Below, piece by piece: positions 42,910-51,322 of a stretch of 64,000 nucleotides of DNA. Both the position numbers and the translations under genes were made by a program. The notes beneath the pieces are model-generated. The model saw only the letters and a list, made by a program, of their open reading frames with translations. It had not been told where the DNA came from and did not search any database. The DNA comes from Bradyrhizobium sp. Ghvi (GTDB lineage: Bacteria; Pseudomonadota; Alphaproteobacteria; Rhizobiales; Xanthobacteraceae), in contig NZ_FOVU01000005.1 of assembly GCF_900115265.1 (NCBI RefSeq), positions 1 to 64,000 on the forward strand. The letters run 5' to 3'. Positions within the stretch are counted from its first letter, which is position 1; the number at the start of each line of letters is the position of its first letter.

Positions 42910-44451
42910 ATGCTGCACGTTGATCTAATCGCACCGATCGCAACGCTCTTTGATCGCCATGCGAAGCAGCGGCCCGACAAGGTCGCGTACTGGGATTCGT
43001 CGCGGTCCGTCACCTACGCGGAGCTTGCCAGGCGCACCGCCTCGATCGCGGTGAACCTGACGAAGGCCGGTCTGCGGGAGGGCGACAGGGTTGCGATCTA
43101 TCTGCCCAATGGCGTCGATTGGATCGAAGCCTGCTTCGCCGCATTGCGTGCCGGGGCGGTCGTGGTGCCCATCAGCTTCGATGCCGCGGAAGGCGAGATC
43201 AGCTATCGCCTGACCGATGCCGGCTGCAGCCTGGTCATCACGGCTGCGGCGACGAAGGAGCTGGTCGCAAAGATCTGCAGTGATGCCGGAATTGCGCCGA
43301 CTGTGATCTTTGCCGGCGCGGAAGCGGCTCGGGCCGGCACCGCGCTGGCGGATCTTTCGGCAGAGAGCAGCGCAATTCCACTCGATCCTGACGATATCGA
43401 TCGCTCGTCCTTCATCATCTACACGTCCGGCACGACGGGCCGGGCGAAAGGCGTGCTGCTGTCGTTGCGCGGCATGCTGTGGATCGCGGCGGCATGCTGG
43501 GCGCCGATCTGCGAGTTGACCGACAAGGACGTCGTTCTGTCACCTCTACCGCTGTTTCACTCCTACGGCCTCAATCTATCGGTGCTCAGCGTGCTCGCGG
43601 TCGGCGCGAGCGAGCACATCATGGAGAAGTTTTCGCCGCAGCAGGCGCTCGATCTGTTGCAGACCGGCAAGTATTCGATCCTGCCCGGCGTGCCGACGAT
43701 GTTTCACTATCTCCTTCACCGCGCGCAGGAAGCCGGGGTCGAACGCCTCGGCTCGGTCCGACTGTGCATTTCGGCCGGCGCCATCATGCCGGCCGTCCTG
43801 AACAACTCGTTCGAGAAGCAGTTCAGGACTCGGCTGCTGGACGGATACGGCATCACCGAGACGTCCACGATGGTCACGATGAACTGGCTGCACGGCGCGC
43901 GCCCGATGGGATCGTGCGGATTGCCGGTACCGGGCCTTGCCGTGCGCATCGTCGATCCATCCTCGCTTGAGGATGTCCCGATCGGTGAGGAGGGCGAGTT
44001 GATCGTGCGCGGGCCGAACCTGATGCAGGGCTATCACAACAAGCCGGCAGAAACGGCCTCCGCCCTGCGAAAGGGCTGGTACCATACGGGCGATCTCGCG
44101 AAGTCGGACGCCAGCGGCTATCTGACGATCACCGGCCGGATCAAGGAGCTGATTATCCGCGGCGGCCAGAATATCGCGCCAGCCGAGATCGAGGAGGTCG
44201 TCGTGCGGCATCCGCAGGTGACCGATTGTGCCGTGGTCGGCATCAGGCACGCCACGCTCGGTGAAGTGCCGTGCCTCTTTGTCGTGGCCAAGGCCAATGA
44301 GCTGGATGTCGCCTCACTGATGGACCACTGCAGGGCCCATCTCTCATCCTACAAAATCCCCGAAGCGACGCATCTCGTCTCGGAGATCCCGCGCACCGGC
44401 TCGGGGAAGATCATGCGCTTCAAACTAGTCGAAGCATTGAGCCGCGCCTAG
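42910..44451 (+). CDS. Acyl-CoA ligase (ANL superfamily)
   Basis: This 513-residue adenylate-forming enzyme has the P-loop SSFIIYTSGTTGRAKGV near residue 165, DGYGITETSTM near 312, YHTGDLAKSD near 390 and the C-terminal catalytic lysine in PRTGSGKIMRFKL. It would activate the carboxylic acid substrate of the pathway as a CoA thioester at the cost of ATP. It is the last gene of the operon that begins at 36838, and the HxlR gene converges on it 15 bp downstream. Substrate class (aromatic, furoate-like or aliphatic) cannot be read from the sequence. Confidence 0.9.
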   Translation: MLHVDLIAPIATLFDRHAKQRPDKVAYWDSSRSVTYAELARRTASIAVNLTKAGLREGDRVAIYLPNGVDWIEACFAALRAGAVVVPISFDAAEGEISYRLTDAGCSLVITAAATKELVAKICSDAGIAPTVIFAGAEAARAGTALADLSAESSAIPLDPDDIDRSSFIIYTSGTTGRAKGVLLSLRGMLWIAAACWAPICELTDKDVVLSPLPLFHSYGLNLSVLSVLAVGASEHIMEKFSPQQALDLLQTGKYSILPGVPTMFHYLLHRAQEAGVERLGSVRLCISAGAIMPAVLNNSFEKQFRTRLLDGYGITETSTMVTMNWLHGARPMGSCGLPVPGLAVRIVDPSSLEDVPIGEEGELIVRGPNLMQGYHNKPAETASALRKGWYHTGDLAKSDASGYLTITGRIKELIIRGGQNIAPAEIEEVVVRHPQVTDCAVVGIRHATLGEVPCLFVVAKANELDVASLMDHCRAHLSSYKIPEATHLVSEIPRTGSGKIMRFKLVEALSRA

Positions 44452-44466
44452 GACAGGCGTGCAGGG

Positions 44467-45510
44467 CTATGAATCGACGGAACGCGGCCCCAGGGCACCA
44501 AACGCCTTGGGATCATAGGTCAGCCTGTAGCGCATGTCGGCGGCGACAATCGGCTGCTTGCAGCAGTCGCAATTCACCGACGCATGGAAATCGTGCCCGC
44601 AGGTCCGGTGGGTCAGCAGTAGGGGCGGCTTGCCCTTGGAGAGCCAACGATCGCCCCACCGCAGCATCGTGATAAAGGGCCCGTAGAGGTCCCGCCCCAT
44701 GTCGGTGAGAAGATACTCATAGCGATCGGGCGAGCTCTGGTATTGCCGGCGGCGCAACACGCCGCTGGCGACAAGACGGTTGAGCCGGTCGGTCAGGATA
44801 TTCGGTGCGATCTCGAGTTCGGTCAATATTTTGTCGTAGCGACGATTGCCGAAGAAGCCCTCGCGCACGACCATGAAGCTCCATTTGTCGCCGATGATCT
44901 CGAGCGCTCGCGACACCGAGCTTGGGCGGCCAAGCTGGAAGCGGTTGCCGTCGGAGGCCCTCCTTGTGTTGCGGCCGGCCTTGGCGGGATGGCGTCCGGC
45001 GCCCGGCCCGTCGCGGTATTTGGCATCGCGCGCTGTGACGCTTTCGCCACAATGCGAGCAGGCGACGATCGGGTGACTATCGCAGCCGCAGCTGACGTGG
45101 ACCAGCGTCAGTGGTGCGGGCTTGCCGCCTGCGAGCCAGCGATCGCCGAACTGCATCAGGGCGATGAAGCTCGGATAGAGATCGAAGCCCATTTTGGTCA
45201 GGCGATATTCCTTGCGGAGCGACGATCCGGGCGCGACCTGACGAAAGATCGCGAGCTGCGTGAGTTTCCGCAGACGATCGGTCAGTGTTGCCCTGGGAAT
45301 GCCGAGCGCCGCCCGGAACGCTTCGAATGTCTGCGTCCCGAAGAACGCCTCGCGGATGATCAGGAAAGCCCAGGCATCGGACACGATATCCAATGTGCGC
45401 GCAACAGAACAATTTCGTTCGCGCCTGGCGGCGCCAGCCTGGCTCGTGGCCGTTTTCGCCGTCCGTCGGGCGGAACGTTTCGTGGTCTGGGCATTGACGG
45501 CGGCTGGCAT
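44467..45510 (-). CDS. Tandem double-domain HxlR family regulator
   Basis: This 347-residue protein contains two complete HxlR winged-helix domains: CSVARTLDIVSDAWAFLIIREAFF at about residues 34-57 and RALEIIGDKWSFMVVREGFFG at about 200-220. Each is followed by its own cysteine/histidine cluster (CGCDSHPIVACSHCG and CGHDFHASVNCDCCK) that may bind metal. HxlR proteins are usually about 110-residue dimers, so this is an internal duplication acting as a built-in dimer. It lies between two operons that share a 20-bp motif and is their likely regulator. Confidence 0.88.
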   Translation of the reverse strand: MPAAVNAQTTKRSARRTAKTATSQAGAARRERNCSVARTLDIVSDAWAFLIIREAFFGTQTFEAFRAALGIPRATLTDRLRKLTQLAIFRQVAPGSSLRKEYRLTKMGFDLYPSFIALMQFGDRWLAGGKPAPLTLVHVSCGCDSHPIVACSHCGESVTARDAKYRDGPGAGRHPAKAGRNTRRASDGNRFQLGRPSSVSRALEIIGDKWSFMVVREGFFGNRRYDKILTELEIAPNILTDRLNRLVASGVLRRRQYQSSPDRYEYLLTDMGRDLYGPFITMLRWGDRWLSKGKPPLLLTHRTCGHDFHASVNCDCCKQPIVAADMRYRLTYDPKAFGALGPRSVDS

Positions 45511-45607
45511 GTCTCGGGCAATCCGTATTCGCAGTCACCATTCAAGGGCCGCTTCACAAGCTCGGCCCGTTTAACACATCGGCGCGATTGACTCCCAGGA
45601 AAAATCA

Positions 45608-45650
45608 GTCTAGTTACGCATGTGACAAAAGTCTAGTTATGCATGTAATC
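45608..45650. promoter_or_regulatory. Candidate HxlR operators, copies 2 and 3
   Basis: AGTCTAGTTACGCATGTGAC (45608-45627) and AGTCTAGTTATGCATGTAAT (45631-45650) are direct repeats 23 bp apart, between the divergent HxlR and binding-protein genes. They match the single site at 36769-36788. The three agree on AGTCTA.TTA.GCA.GT.A. Regular spacing of about two helix turns fits cooperative binding. Confidence 0.65.
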
Positions 45651-45691
45651 GCGCGGATCGCGCCGCGGCTGATTTTCAAGGGAGGAGCGTC

Positions 45692-46918
45692 ATGAAGGCT
45701 GGAGTGCAGACAATCTTGATCGCAGCCGCAGCGGCGGTCGCCTTCACAAGCAATGTCGCCGCGCAGACGGCTGCGGTTTCTGACGATGCCGTAAAGATCG
45801 GCGTGCTGACCGACATGTCGGGCCAGTTCTCTCACGAATCCGGTGAGGGGTCCGTAACGGCTGTAAAAATGGCGGTTGAGGATTTCGGCAGCAAAGTGCT
45901 GGGCAAGCCGATCGAGGTGCTGGTGGCCGATCACCAGAACAAGCCGGACACGGCCTCGGGGCTCGCGCGCAAATGGTTCGACGTCGATCATGTCGACATG
46001 GTCGCCAATTTGATCAATTCCTCGATCGCGCTCACCGTCTCCCAGCTTGCGCAGCAGAAGAACCGGATCGCCATCATCAATGGCTCCGGTTCATCGCGCC
46101 TCACCAATGATGCCTGCACGCCCAACAGCGTTCACTATGCCTACGACACCTACGCGCTCGCCCGCGGCACCGGCAGCGCGCTGATGAAGGCAGGTCAGAA
46201 GAGCTGGTACTTCCTGACGGCGGACTATGCCTTTGGACATGCGCTGGAAGCAGATACGACTTCGGTCGTGAAGAGCCTGGGTGGCGAGGTGGTCGGATCG
46301 ACCCGATACCCGGTCGAGGCCTTCGATCAATCATCATTTCTGCTCCAGGCGCAGTCGTCAAAAGCCCAGGTCATCGGCCTCGCAGGTTCAGGCAATGTTC
46401 TCGTCAACTCGATCAAGTCGGCACAGGAGTTCGGGATCACGAAGGGCGGCCAGACGCTGGCCGGATTGCTAGTATGGATCACCGATATCAAGAGCCTCGG
46501 CCTTCGGACCGCACAGGGGCTCGTGCTGACCAACGCCTTCTATTGGGACCGCGACGACGAGACGCGGGCATGGTCGAAACGCTTCTATGAACGCATGAAG
46601 CGGATGCCACACATGGGCGATGCCGGCGACTATTCGTCGACCATGCACTATCTCAAGGCGATCGAGGCCGCGGGCACCGACGAAGCCAAGGCCGTGATGA
46701 GCAAGATGCGCGAAATGCCGATCAACGACTTCTTCGCCAAGAACGGTCGTATCCGCGAGGACGGGCGCATGGTGCACGACATGTATGTGTACGAAGTGAA
46801 GCAGCCGTCGGAGTCCAAGGGCGAATGGGATTTCTACAAGCTGCGCGAAGTGATCCCGGGCGAGCAGGCGTTCCGCCCGCTCAAGGACAGCCTCTGCCCG
46901 CTGGTCAAGAAGGGGTGA
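45692..46918 (+). CDS. Branched-chain amino-acid-type ABC substrate-binding protein (orphan)
   Basis: This 408-residue periplasmic protein has a signal peptide (ILIAAAAAVAFTSNVAAQ) and a type I Peripla_BP_6 fold: VKIGVLTDMSGQFS, SSIALTVSQLAQQK, and KSWYFLTADYAFGHALE. No permease or ATPase of the Liv type lies nearby. Members of this group often bind aromatic or small organic acids. Its position under the same predicted operators as the ligase/hydroxylase operon suggests it binds the pathway substrate and works with a transporter coded elsewhere. Confidence 0.9.
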   Translation: MKAGVQTILIAAAAAVAFTSNVAAQTAAVSDDAVKIGVLTDMSGQFSHESGEGSVTAVKMAVEDFGSKVLGKPIEVLVADHQNKPDTASGLARKWFDVDHVDMVANLINSSIALTVSQLAQQKNRIAIINGSGSSRLTNDACTPNSVHYAYDTYALARGTGSALMKAGQKSWYFLTADYAFGHALEADTTSVVKSLGGEVVGSTRYPVEAFDQSSFLLQAQSSKAQVIGLAGSGNVLVNSIKSAQEFGITKGGQTLAGLLVWITDIKSLGLRTAQGLVLTNAFYWDRDDETRAWSKRFYERMKRMPHMGDAGDYSSTMHYLKAIEAAGTDEAKAVMSKMREMPINDFFAKNGRIREDGRMVHDMYVYEVKQPSESKGEWDFYKLREVIPGEQAFRPLKDSLCPLVKKG

Positions 46919-46923
46919 CCTAG

Positions 46924-48480
46924 ATGGATCAGGACGCCGCTATCGATGGTCTCGCCACACTTGCTCGGGAGCCGATCCGCAGCGGCGCCGATTATGTCGC
47001 AAGCCTGAGGGGCCGCAAGCTCAAGGTCTATCTGATGGGCGAAGCGGTCGCTGAGCCGGTCGATCATCCGATCATCCGGCCCTCGATCAATGCCGTCGCG
47101 GAAACCTACGATCTCGCCAACGACAACCCCGAGCTGGCGTCGGCGACGTCGCCATTGACCGGCAAGCGCATCAACCGCTTTCTGCATATCGCGACCAGCC
47201 CCGCAGACCTGGTCATGCAGAACAAGATGCAGCGCAGGCTCGGGCAGTTGACGGGAACTTGCTTTCAGCGCTGCGTCGGCATGGACGCGTTGAACGCGCT
47301 GCACTCCGTGACCCATGATCTGGACCGCAAGTACGGCACGGGCTACCACGATCGGTTCAAGGACTTTCTCGCGCGGGTCCAACGCTCCAATCTTGTGATC
47401 GGCGGCGCGATGACCGACGTGAAGGGTGATCGCGGCAAATCGCCGTCGCAGCAAGCGGATCCCGATCTCTTCGTCCATGTCACGCGGCGTACGTCGCAGG
47501 GCGTCTTTATCAGCGGGGCCAAGGCGCATCAGACAGGTTGCTTGAACTCGCATTGGCTCATCGTCATGCCGACGATGAGGTTGGACCTGGACGACAAGGA
47601 CTACGCCATCGTCGGCGCGCTCCCTGTTGATGCGAAGGGCATCACCTACATCTATGGCCGGCAATCCTGCGATGCCCGCAGCGCCGAAGAGGGCGACATC
47701 GACGCGGGCAATGCGCGGTTCGCCGGCCAGGAAGCCATGATCGTCTTCGAGGATGTGTTCATCCCGGCCGAGCACGTCTTCATGGACGGCGAGGTGGAAT
47801 TTGCATCTGCGCTGGTCGAACGCTTCACCTGCTATCATCGGCGCAGCTACGTCTGCAAAACCGGCGTCGGAGACGTTCTGATCGGCGCAGCGGCGACGAT
47901 CGCAGACTATAACGGCGTCGAGCGCGCCTCCCATATCCGCGACAAGCTGGTCGAGATGACCCATCTCAACGAAACCATCTACGGCGCGGGCATCGCCGCG
48001 AGCCACCAGGGGATCGCGATGAACTCGGGGGCGTACCTGCCGGACGAGATGCTTGCGAACGTCTGCAAGCACCACGTCACGCGCTTGCCCTACGAGATCG
48101 GCCGGCTGGCGCAGGATCTCGCGGGCGGGCTGATGGTGACCTTGCCGTCGGAACGCGAGCTGCGCCATGAGACGATCGGTCCCCTGATCGAAAAATATCT
48201 GAAAGGCCGGCCGGAAGTTGCGACGGAGGACAGGATCCGTGTTCTGCGCCTCGTCGAGAACATGACGCTGGGCAGGAACGCGGTCGGATATCTGACGGAA
48301 TCAATGCATGGGGCGGGTTCGCCGCAGGCGCAACGGATCCAGATCGCGCGGTCGATGCAGATCGACTTCAAAAAGGAGTTGGCCAAGGCGCTTGCCGGCA
48401 TTTCGTCGACATCGCGGGCGGAGATCGAGGACGATCTATCGACTTACATGGCCCGGGTATTCGCGCCCGTTCGCGATTGA
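46924..48480 (+). CDS. 4-hydroxybutyryl-CoA dehydratase / 4-hydroxyphenylacetate 3-hydroxylase family enzyme
   Basis: This 518-residue protein belongs to the flavin family of AbfD and HpaB. The [4Fe-4S] ligands of AbfD are present: C113 and C117 in CFQRCVGMD, then H305 and C311 in HRRSYVCKTG. It is therefore a dehydratase-type rather than a hydroxylase-type member. The AbfD ligands are known as C99, C103, H292 and C299, so the His-Cys spacing here is one residue shorter. It starts five bases after the binding-protein stop. A radical dehydration of a 4-hydroxyacyl-CoA would fit with the lactonase, ligase and crotonase upstream. Confidence 0.85.
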   Translation: MDQDAAIDGLATLAREPIRSGADYVASLRGRKLKVYLMGEAVAEPVDHPIIRPSINAVAETYDLANDNPELASATSPLTGKRINRFLHIATSPADLVMQNKMQRRLGQLTGTCFQRCVGMDALNALHSVTHDLDRKYGTGYHDRFKDFLARVQRSNLVIGGAMTDVKGDRGKSPSQQADPDLFVHVTRRTSQGVFISGAKAHQTGCLNSHWLIVMPTMRLDLDDKDYAIVGALPVDAKGITYIYGRQSCDARSAEEGDIDAGNARFAGQEAMIVFEDVFIPAEHVFMDGEVEFASALVERFTCYHRRSYVCKTGVGDVLIGAAATIADYNGVERASHIRDKLVEMTHLNETIYGAGIAASHQGIAMNSGAYLPDEMLANVCKHHVTRLPYEIGRLAQDLAGGLMVTLPSERELRHETIGPLIEKYLKGRPEVATEDRIRVLRLVENMTLGRNAVGYLTESMHGAGSPQAQRIQIARSMQIDFKKELAKALAGISSTSRAEIEDDLSTYMARVFAPVRD

Positions 48481-48521
48481 GGCGCGGAGGCTGGTTCAGC
48501 TCGAGCTTTTTGGAGACGACA

Positions 48522-48962
48522 ATGGCTATGACAATGACGGGCGAGATCCAGCTCGCCGCACCGAGGGAGGTCGTTTGGGCCAAACTGAACGACCCCGCGG
48601 TTCTGAAAGCCTGTATTCCCGGATGCGAGGAACTGGAGGAGATCGACCGTCAAGGATTTCGCGCCGTCGCAAAGATGAGGGTGGGGCCTGTTTCGGCGCG
48701 GTTTAGAGGCAAGGTCACTCTCACCGACCTCGACCCGCCGAACAGCTACAATATCGCGGGAGAAGGCGAGGGCGGTGTCGCGGGCTTCGCAAAGGGCGGC
48801 GCAAAGGTCAGGCTTCTCGAGCGAGACAATGGCACGCTTTTGACGTATCAGGTCGAGGCGCAAATCGGCGGAAAGCTTGCGCAACTGGGGCAGCGACTTG
48901 TCAACGGCACGGCGAAGAAACTGGCAGATGAGTTCTTTACCAATTTCGCGCGGTCACTTTAA
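48522..48962 (+). CDS. CoxG-like SRPBCC protein
   Basis: This 146-residue protein has the START-like CoxG fold: MTGEIQLAAPREVVWAKLNDP, then LKACIPGCEELE and a GGVAGFAKGGAKVRLLE core. GGAGACGAC precedes ATG 48522. CoxG proteins accompany xanthine dehydrogenase-family operons and are linked to membrane association or maturation of the enzyme. Its position suggests service to the Mo hydroxylase encoded at 37651-42156, although the genes are now separated. Confidence 0.9.
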   Translation: MAMTMTGEIQLAAPREVVWAKLNDPAVLKACIPGCEELEEIDRQGFRAVAKMRVGPVSARFRGKVTLTDLDPPNSYNIAGEGEGGVAGFAKGGAKVRLLERDNGTLLTYQVEAQIGGKLAQLGQRLVNGTAKKLADEFFTNFARSL

Positions 48963-49191
48963 TTAACGACCGCTCGTCCAATTCGCCTGAGCAACCCTAG
49001 TTTACCATCGCTTGCCAGCCGAATGTTCTCTGCGTAGGGGAATCTTGGATACCGACAAAACACGCCCACGCGCAGCGGCATTGTGTAAGGCGCAAGCGGC
49101 GAGGGCGCCAACGTCTATCCATCGAGACTGTCAGTTCTCCTACACCTTTGACGCTGCAAGCCGCAAGTCGATACGCGATGGGATCGACGCA

Positions 49192-49914
49192 TCAGTGCAG
49201 CAGCAATGTTACCGCGAGCGGCACCAACAACGACGTTACAAGCGCATTCAGGCCCATGGCGATGCCAGAAAAAACGCCGGCCACTTCGTCGACTTGAAAC
49301 GCGCGTGCGGTGCCGATGCCGTGCGCAGCGATGCCGACCGCGAAACCGCGGGCGCGAAAATCAGTGACGGCGATCCGATTCATAAGCGGAGTGACAATGA
49401 TGGCGCCCATGATGCCGGTGAGGACGACCGAAACGGCCGTCAGAGATGCGTCGCCATGCAGGGATTCGCTGATACCCATGGCGACACCGGCAGTGACCGA
49501 TTTCGGCGCCAGCGAGAGGATGACCGCCTGTGGCAGACCAAAGGCCCGGGCGAACAGAACGACGGAGACGATGGCTGTGATAGAGCCGGCGATCAGTGAG
49601 ATAAGCATCGGCACGATCGCAGCTACGACGCGTTTGCGGTTGTCATAGAGTGGTACCGCGAGTGCCACTGTAGCTGGACCGAGCAGGAAGTGCACAAACT
49701 GCGCGCCGGAAAAGTACGTGGTGTAAGAGGTGTTCGTGATGAGCAGGAATCCGCCGATGATCCAGATTGAGTGAAGGACCGGATTTGCCAGCGGATGGCG
49801 ATGGGTCGCAAGCGAGACGGCATCTGCGATGGCATAGACGGAGAGCGTTACGGTCAGCCAGAGGAGAGGCGACTGCGAGAGATAAACCCAAAGAGAGAAT
49901 GAGTTTCCGTTCAT
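49192..49914 (-). CDS. lrgB: LrgB/CidB family membrane protein
   Basis: This 240-residue protein has about seven hydrophobic segments and the LrgB signature LLGPATVALAVPLY followed by LAPKSVTAGVAMGI and GIAAHGIGTARAF. LrgB-type proteins act with a holin-like partner in murein hydrolase control, and related plant and bacterial proteins move glycolate and other small carboxylates. The partner gene lies directly upstream with a four-base overlap. Confidence 0.9.
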   Translation of the reverse strand: MNGNSFSLWVYLSQSPLLWLTVTLSVYAIADAVSLATHRHPLANPVLHSIWIIGGFLLITNTSYTTYFSGAQFVHFLLGPATVALAVPLYDNRKRVVAAIVPMLISLIAGSITAIVSVVLFARAFGLPQAVILSLAPKSVTAGVAMGISESLHGDASLTAVSVVLTGIMGAIIVTPLMNRIAVTDFRARGFAVGIAAHGIGTARAFQVDEVAGVFSGIAMGLNALVTSLLVPLAVTLLLH

Positions 49915-50297
49915 TGCTTTGCCTGGTTTCTCGCGAGCAGGCGGCTGACTGCGAGGAATGTGGCGACGGTCGCGAGCAAAGTGACGACCACCGACGCAGC
50001 CAGCGTCAGCAGGATTCCGACACCATGTTCGACAACCAGGTCGAGCCTCTGCACAACACCGACCCCGGCAGGAATAAATAACAGAGATAGATGGGTGAGC
50101 AGGCCGCGGCCCGTGCTCTCGACGGCATCGTTGTGCAAAGGGCCTCGACGGAGCGCAGCGTAGCGATCGCGCGTCAAGAGAAGAAGCAGCAAGAATGACA
50201 GGCCGAGCACCGGTCCCGGCATCGGTAGGTTGAGGCCGCGCACGATCGCTTCGCCGGCCAGCTGGCAGAGCAGAATCAAGCTCAGGCTTCCGATCAT
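49911..50297 (-). CDS. lrgA: LrgA/CidA family holin-like membrane protein
   Basis: This 128-residue protein has four hydrophobic segments and the LrgA/CidA core LCQLAGEAI, then LPMPGPVLGLSFLLLLLL, then LLFIPAGVGVV. The gene overlaps lrgB and the two form an operon. Given that OiaX-type cleavage releases glycolate and that PLGG1/LrgAB relatives carry glycolate, a carboxylate-export role for the neighbouring sugar pathway is an attractive but untested idea. Confidence 0.88.
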   Translation of the reverse strand: MIGSLSLILLCQLAGEAIVRGLNLPMPGPVLGLSFLLLLLLTRDRYAALRRGPLHNDAVESTGRGLLTHLSLLFIPAGVGVVQRLDLVVEHGVGILLTLAASVVVTLLATVATFLAVSRLLARNQAKQ

Positions 50298-50431
50298 GAG
50301 AAATGTCCGTTGCGTGACAGACGATCCGCGATGGAGTCTGTGCGCTCGCCTTGCGGAGCGATAAATCGTTAGAGGGCGCTCCTACCGAGACGAGCGCAAA
50401 TGGCCGAAGCGCAACCTGACGCCGCTGGAAG

Positions 50432-51142
50432 CTACGCTGCCGGAATCTTCAGAGACGACATGAAGTGCTCCATGTTCGCCTCGACGCTTTCTCGGCTGAG
50501 CAAACCTGTCTTCTGATCGCGGATCATTGCGTACATCTTCTCGTGCAGCCCAACGGCGCGATAGCGCCCACTGACCTCCAGCGATTTGCGAACCCAAGGA
50601 GCGACCATGTTCAGAACAAAGTCAGCGATCACCACGATGAGTTTGTTGCCCGCTGCCGCATAGACCGCGCGATGAAAATCAAGGTCGGCCTCCAGCAGCT
50701 TCTCGATTGGCGAGTTGGGATCCTCGGAGAGAGCCTTCAGCCGGTCGATGCTTTCGCGCATAATTGCCAGATCACGATCGGTGCGCCTGATCGAAGCCAA
50801 CTCTGCGCAGTTTCGATCGAAAATGTACCGGAGCTCCATCAGCATCTCAGGTGAAGAATCCTGAAGATAGAGCTGGAACATCATCAGTGGCATCACGGCA
50901 GTGCCTTCGTCCTTGCGGATGTAGTTGCCGTGCCCATGCCGCGTTTCGATCAGTCCTGAGACCGCAAGCGTCTTCATCGCCTCGCGGATAGGGGTGCGGC
51001 TGATGCCGAGCTTTTCTGCAAGCTCCTTCTCGTTGGGCAGCTTGTCACCTGGGTTCAAATTTCCCTTGGCAATTTCGCCGGTGATGTAATTCAGCGCAAC
51101 TTCGACACGCGTGGGTAGCTTCTTGTTCTCCATTTGCTCCAT
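50432..51142 (-). CDS. GntR family regulator with FCD domain
   Basis: This protein of about 236 residues has an N-terminal winged helix (GDKLPNEKELAEKLGISRTPIREAMKTLAVSGLIETRHGHGNY split over residues 30-75). The FCD effector domain contains RYIFDRNCAELA, LDFHRAVYAAAGN and HEKMYAMI, which include the usual metal-binding Asp and His residues. Starts at 51142 or 51133 are both possible. It is divergent from the sugar ABC operon and near-palindromic repeats lie between them, so it probably represses that operon until a sugar-acid effector appears. Confidence 0.88.
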   Translation of the reverse strand: MEQMENKKLPTRVEVALNYITGEIAKGNLNPGDKLPNEKELAEKLGISRTPIREAMKTLAVSGLIETRHGHGNYIRKDEGTAVMPLMMFQLYLQDSSPEMLMELRYIFDRNCAELASIRRTDRDLAIMRESIDRLKALSEDPNSPIEKLLEADLDFHRAVYAAAGNKLIVVIADFVLNMVAPWVRKSLEVSGRYRAVGLHEKMYAMIRDQKTGLLSRESVEANMEHFMSSLKIPAA

Positions 51143-51238
51143 CGGTCGCTCGTAGCTCTCATTTTCCGCCGCCGTCGCATTGCGATCACATAAGCCGCCG
51201 CGCGACCAGATCAAACCAACGAACATTCACAAGGTAGG

Positions 51239-51280
51239 AGGTATGATCTCAGTTGACAACAGGTATAAGGTATGACCTCA
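51239..51280. promoter_or_regulatory. Repeated operator-like sites between gntR and the ABC operon
   Basis: AGGTATGATCTCA (51239-51251) and AGGTATGACCTCA (51268-51280) are direct repeats that differ at one base. The second contains the dyad AGGT-ATG-ACCT. They lie 97 bp or more from the gntR start and 43 bp before the ABC ATPase start. FCD-type GntR proteins bind short dyads of this kind. Confidence 0.55.
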
Positions 51281-51322
51281 TATCTCTGGCGCAGACGCCA
51301 AGACGTCCGCTGGAGGAAATCA

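Noticed and set aside
46834..48168. 444-residue minus-strand frame opposite the dehydratase gene
   Set aside because: It is antisense to a clear AbfD-family gene, with composition and repeats typical of shadow frames.
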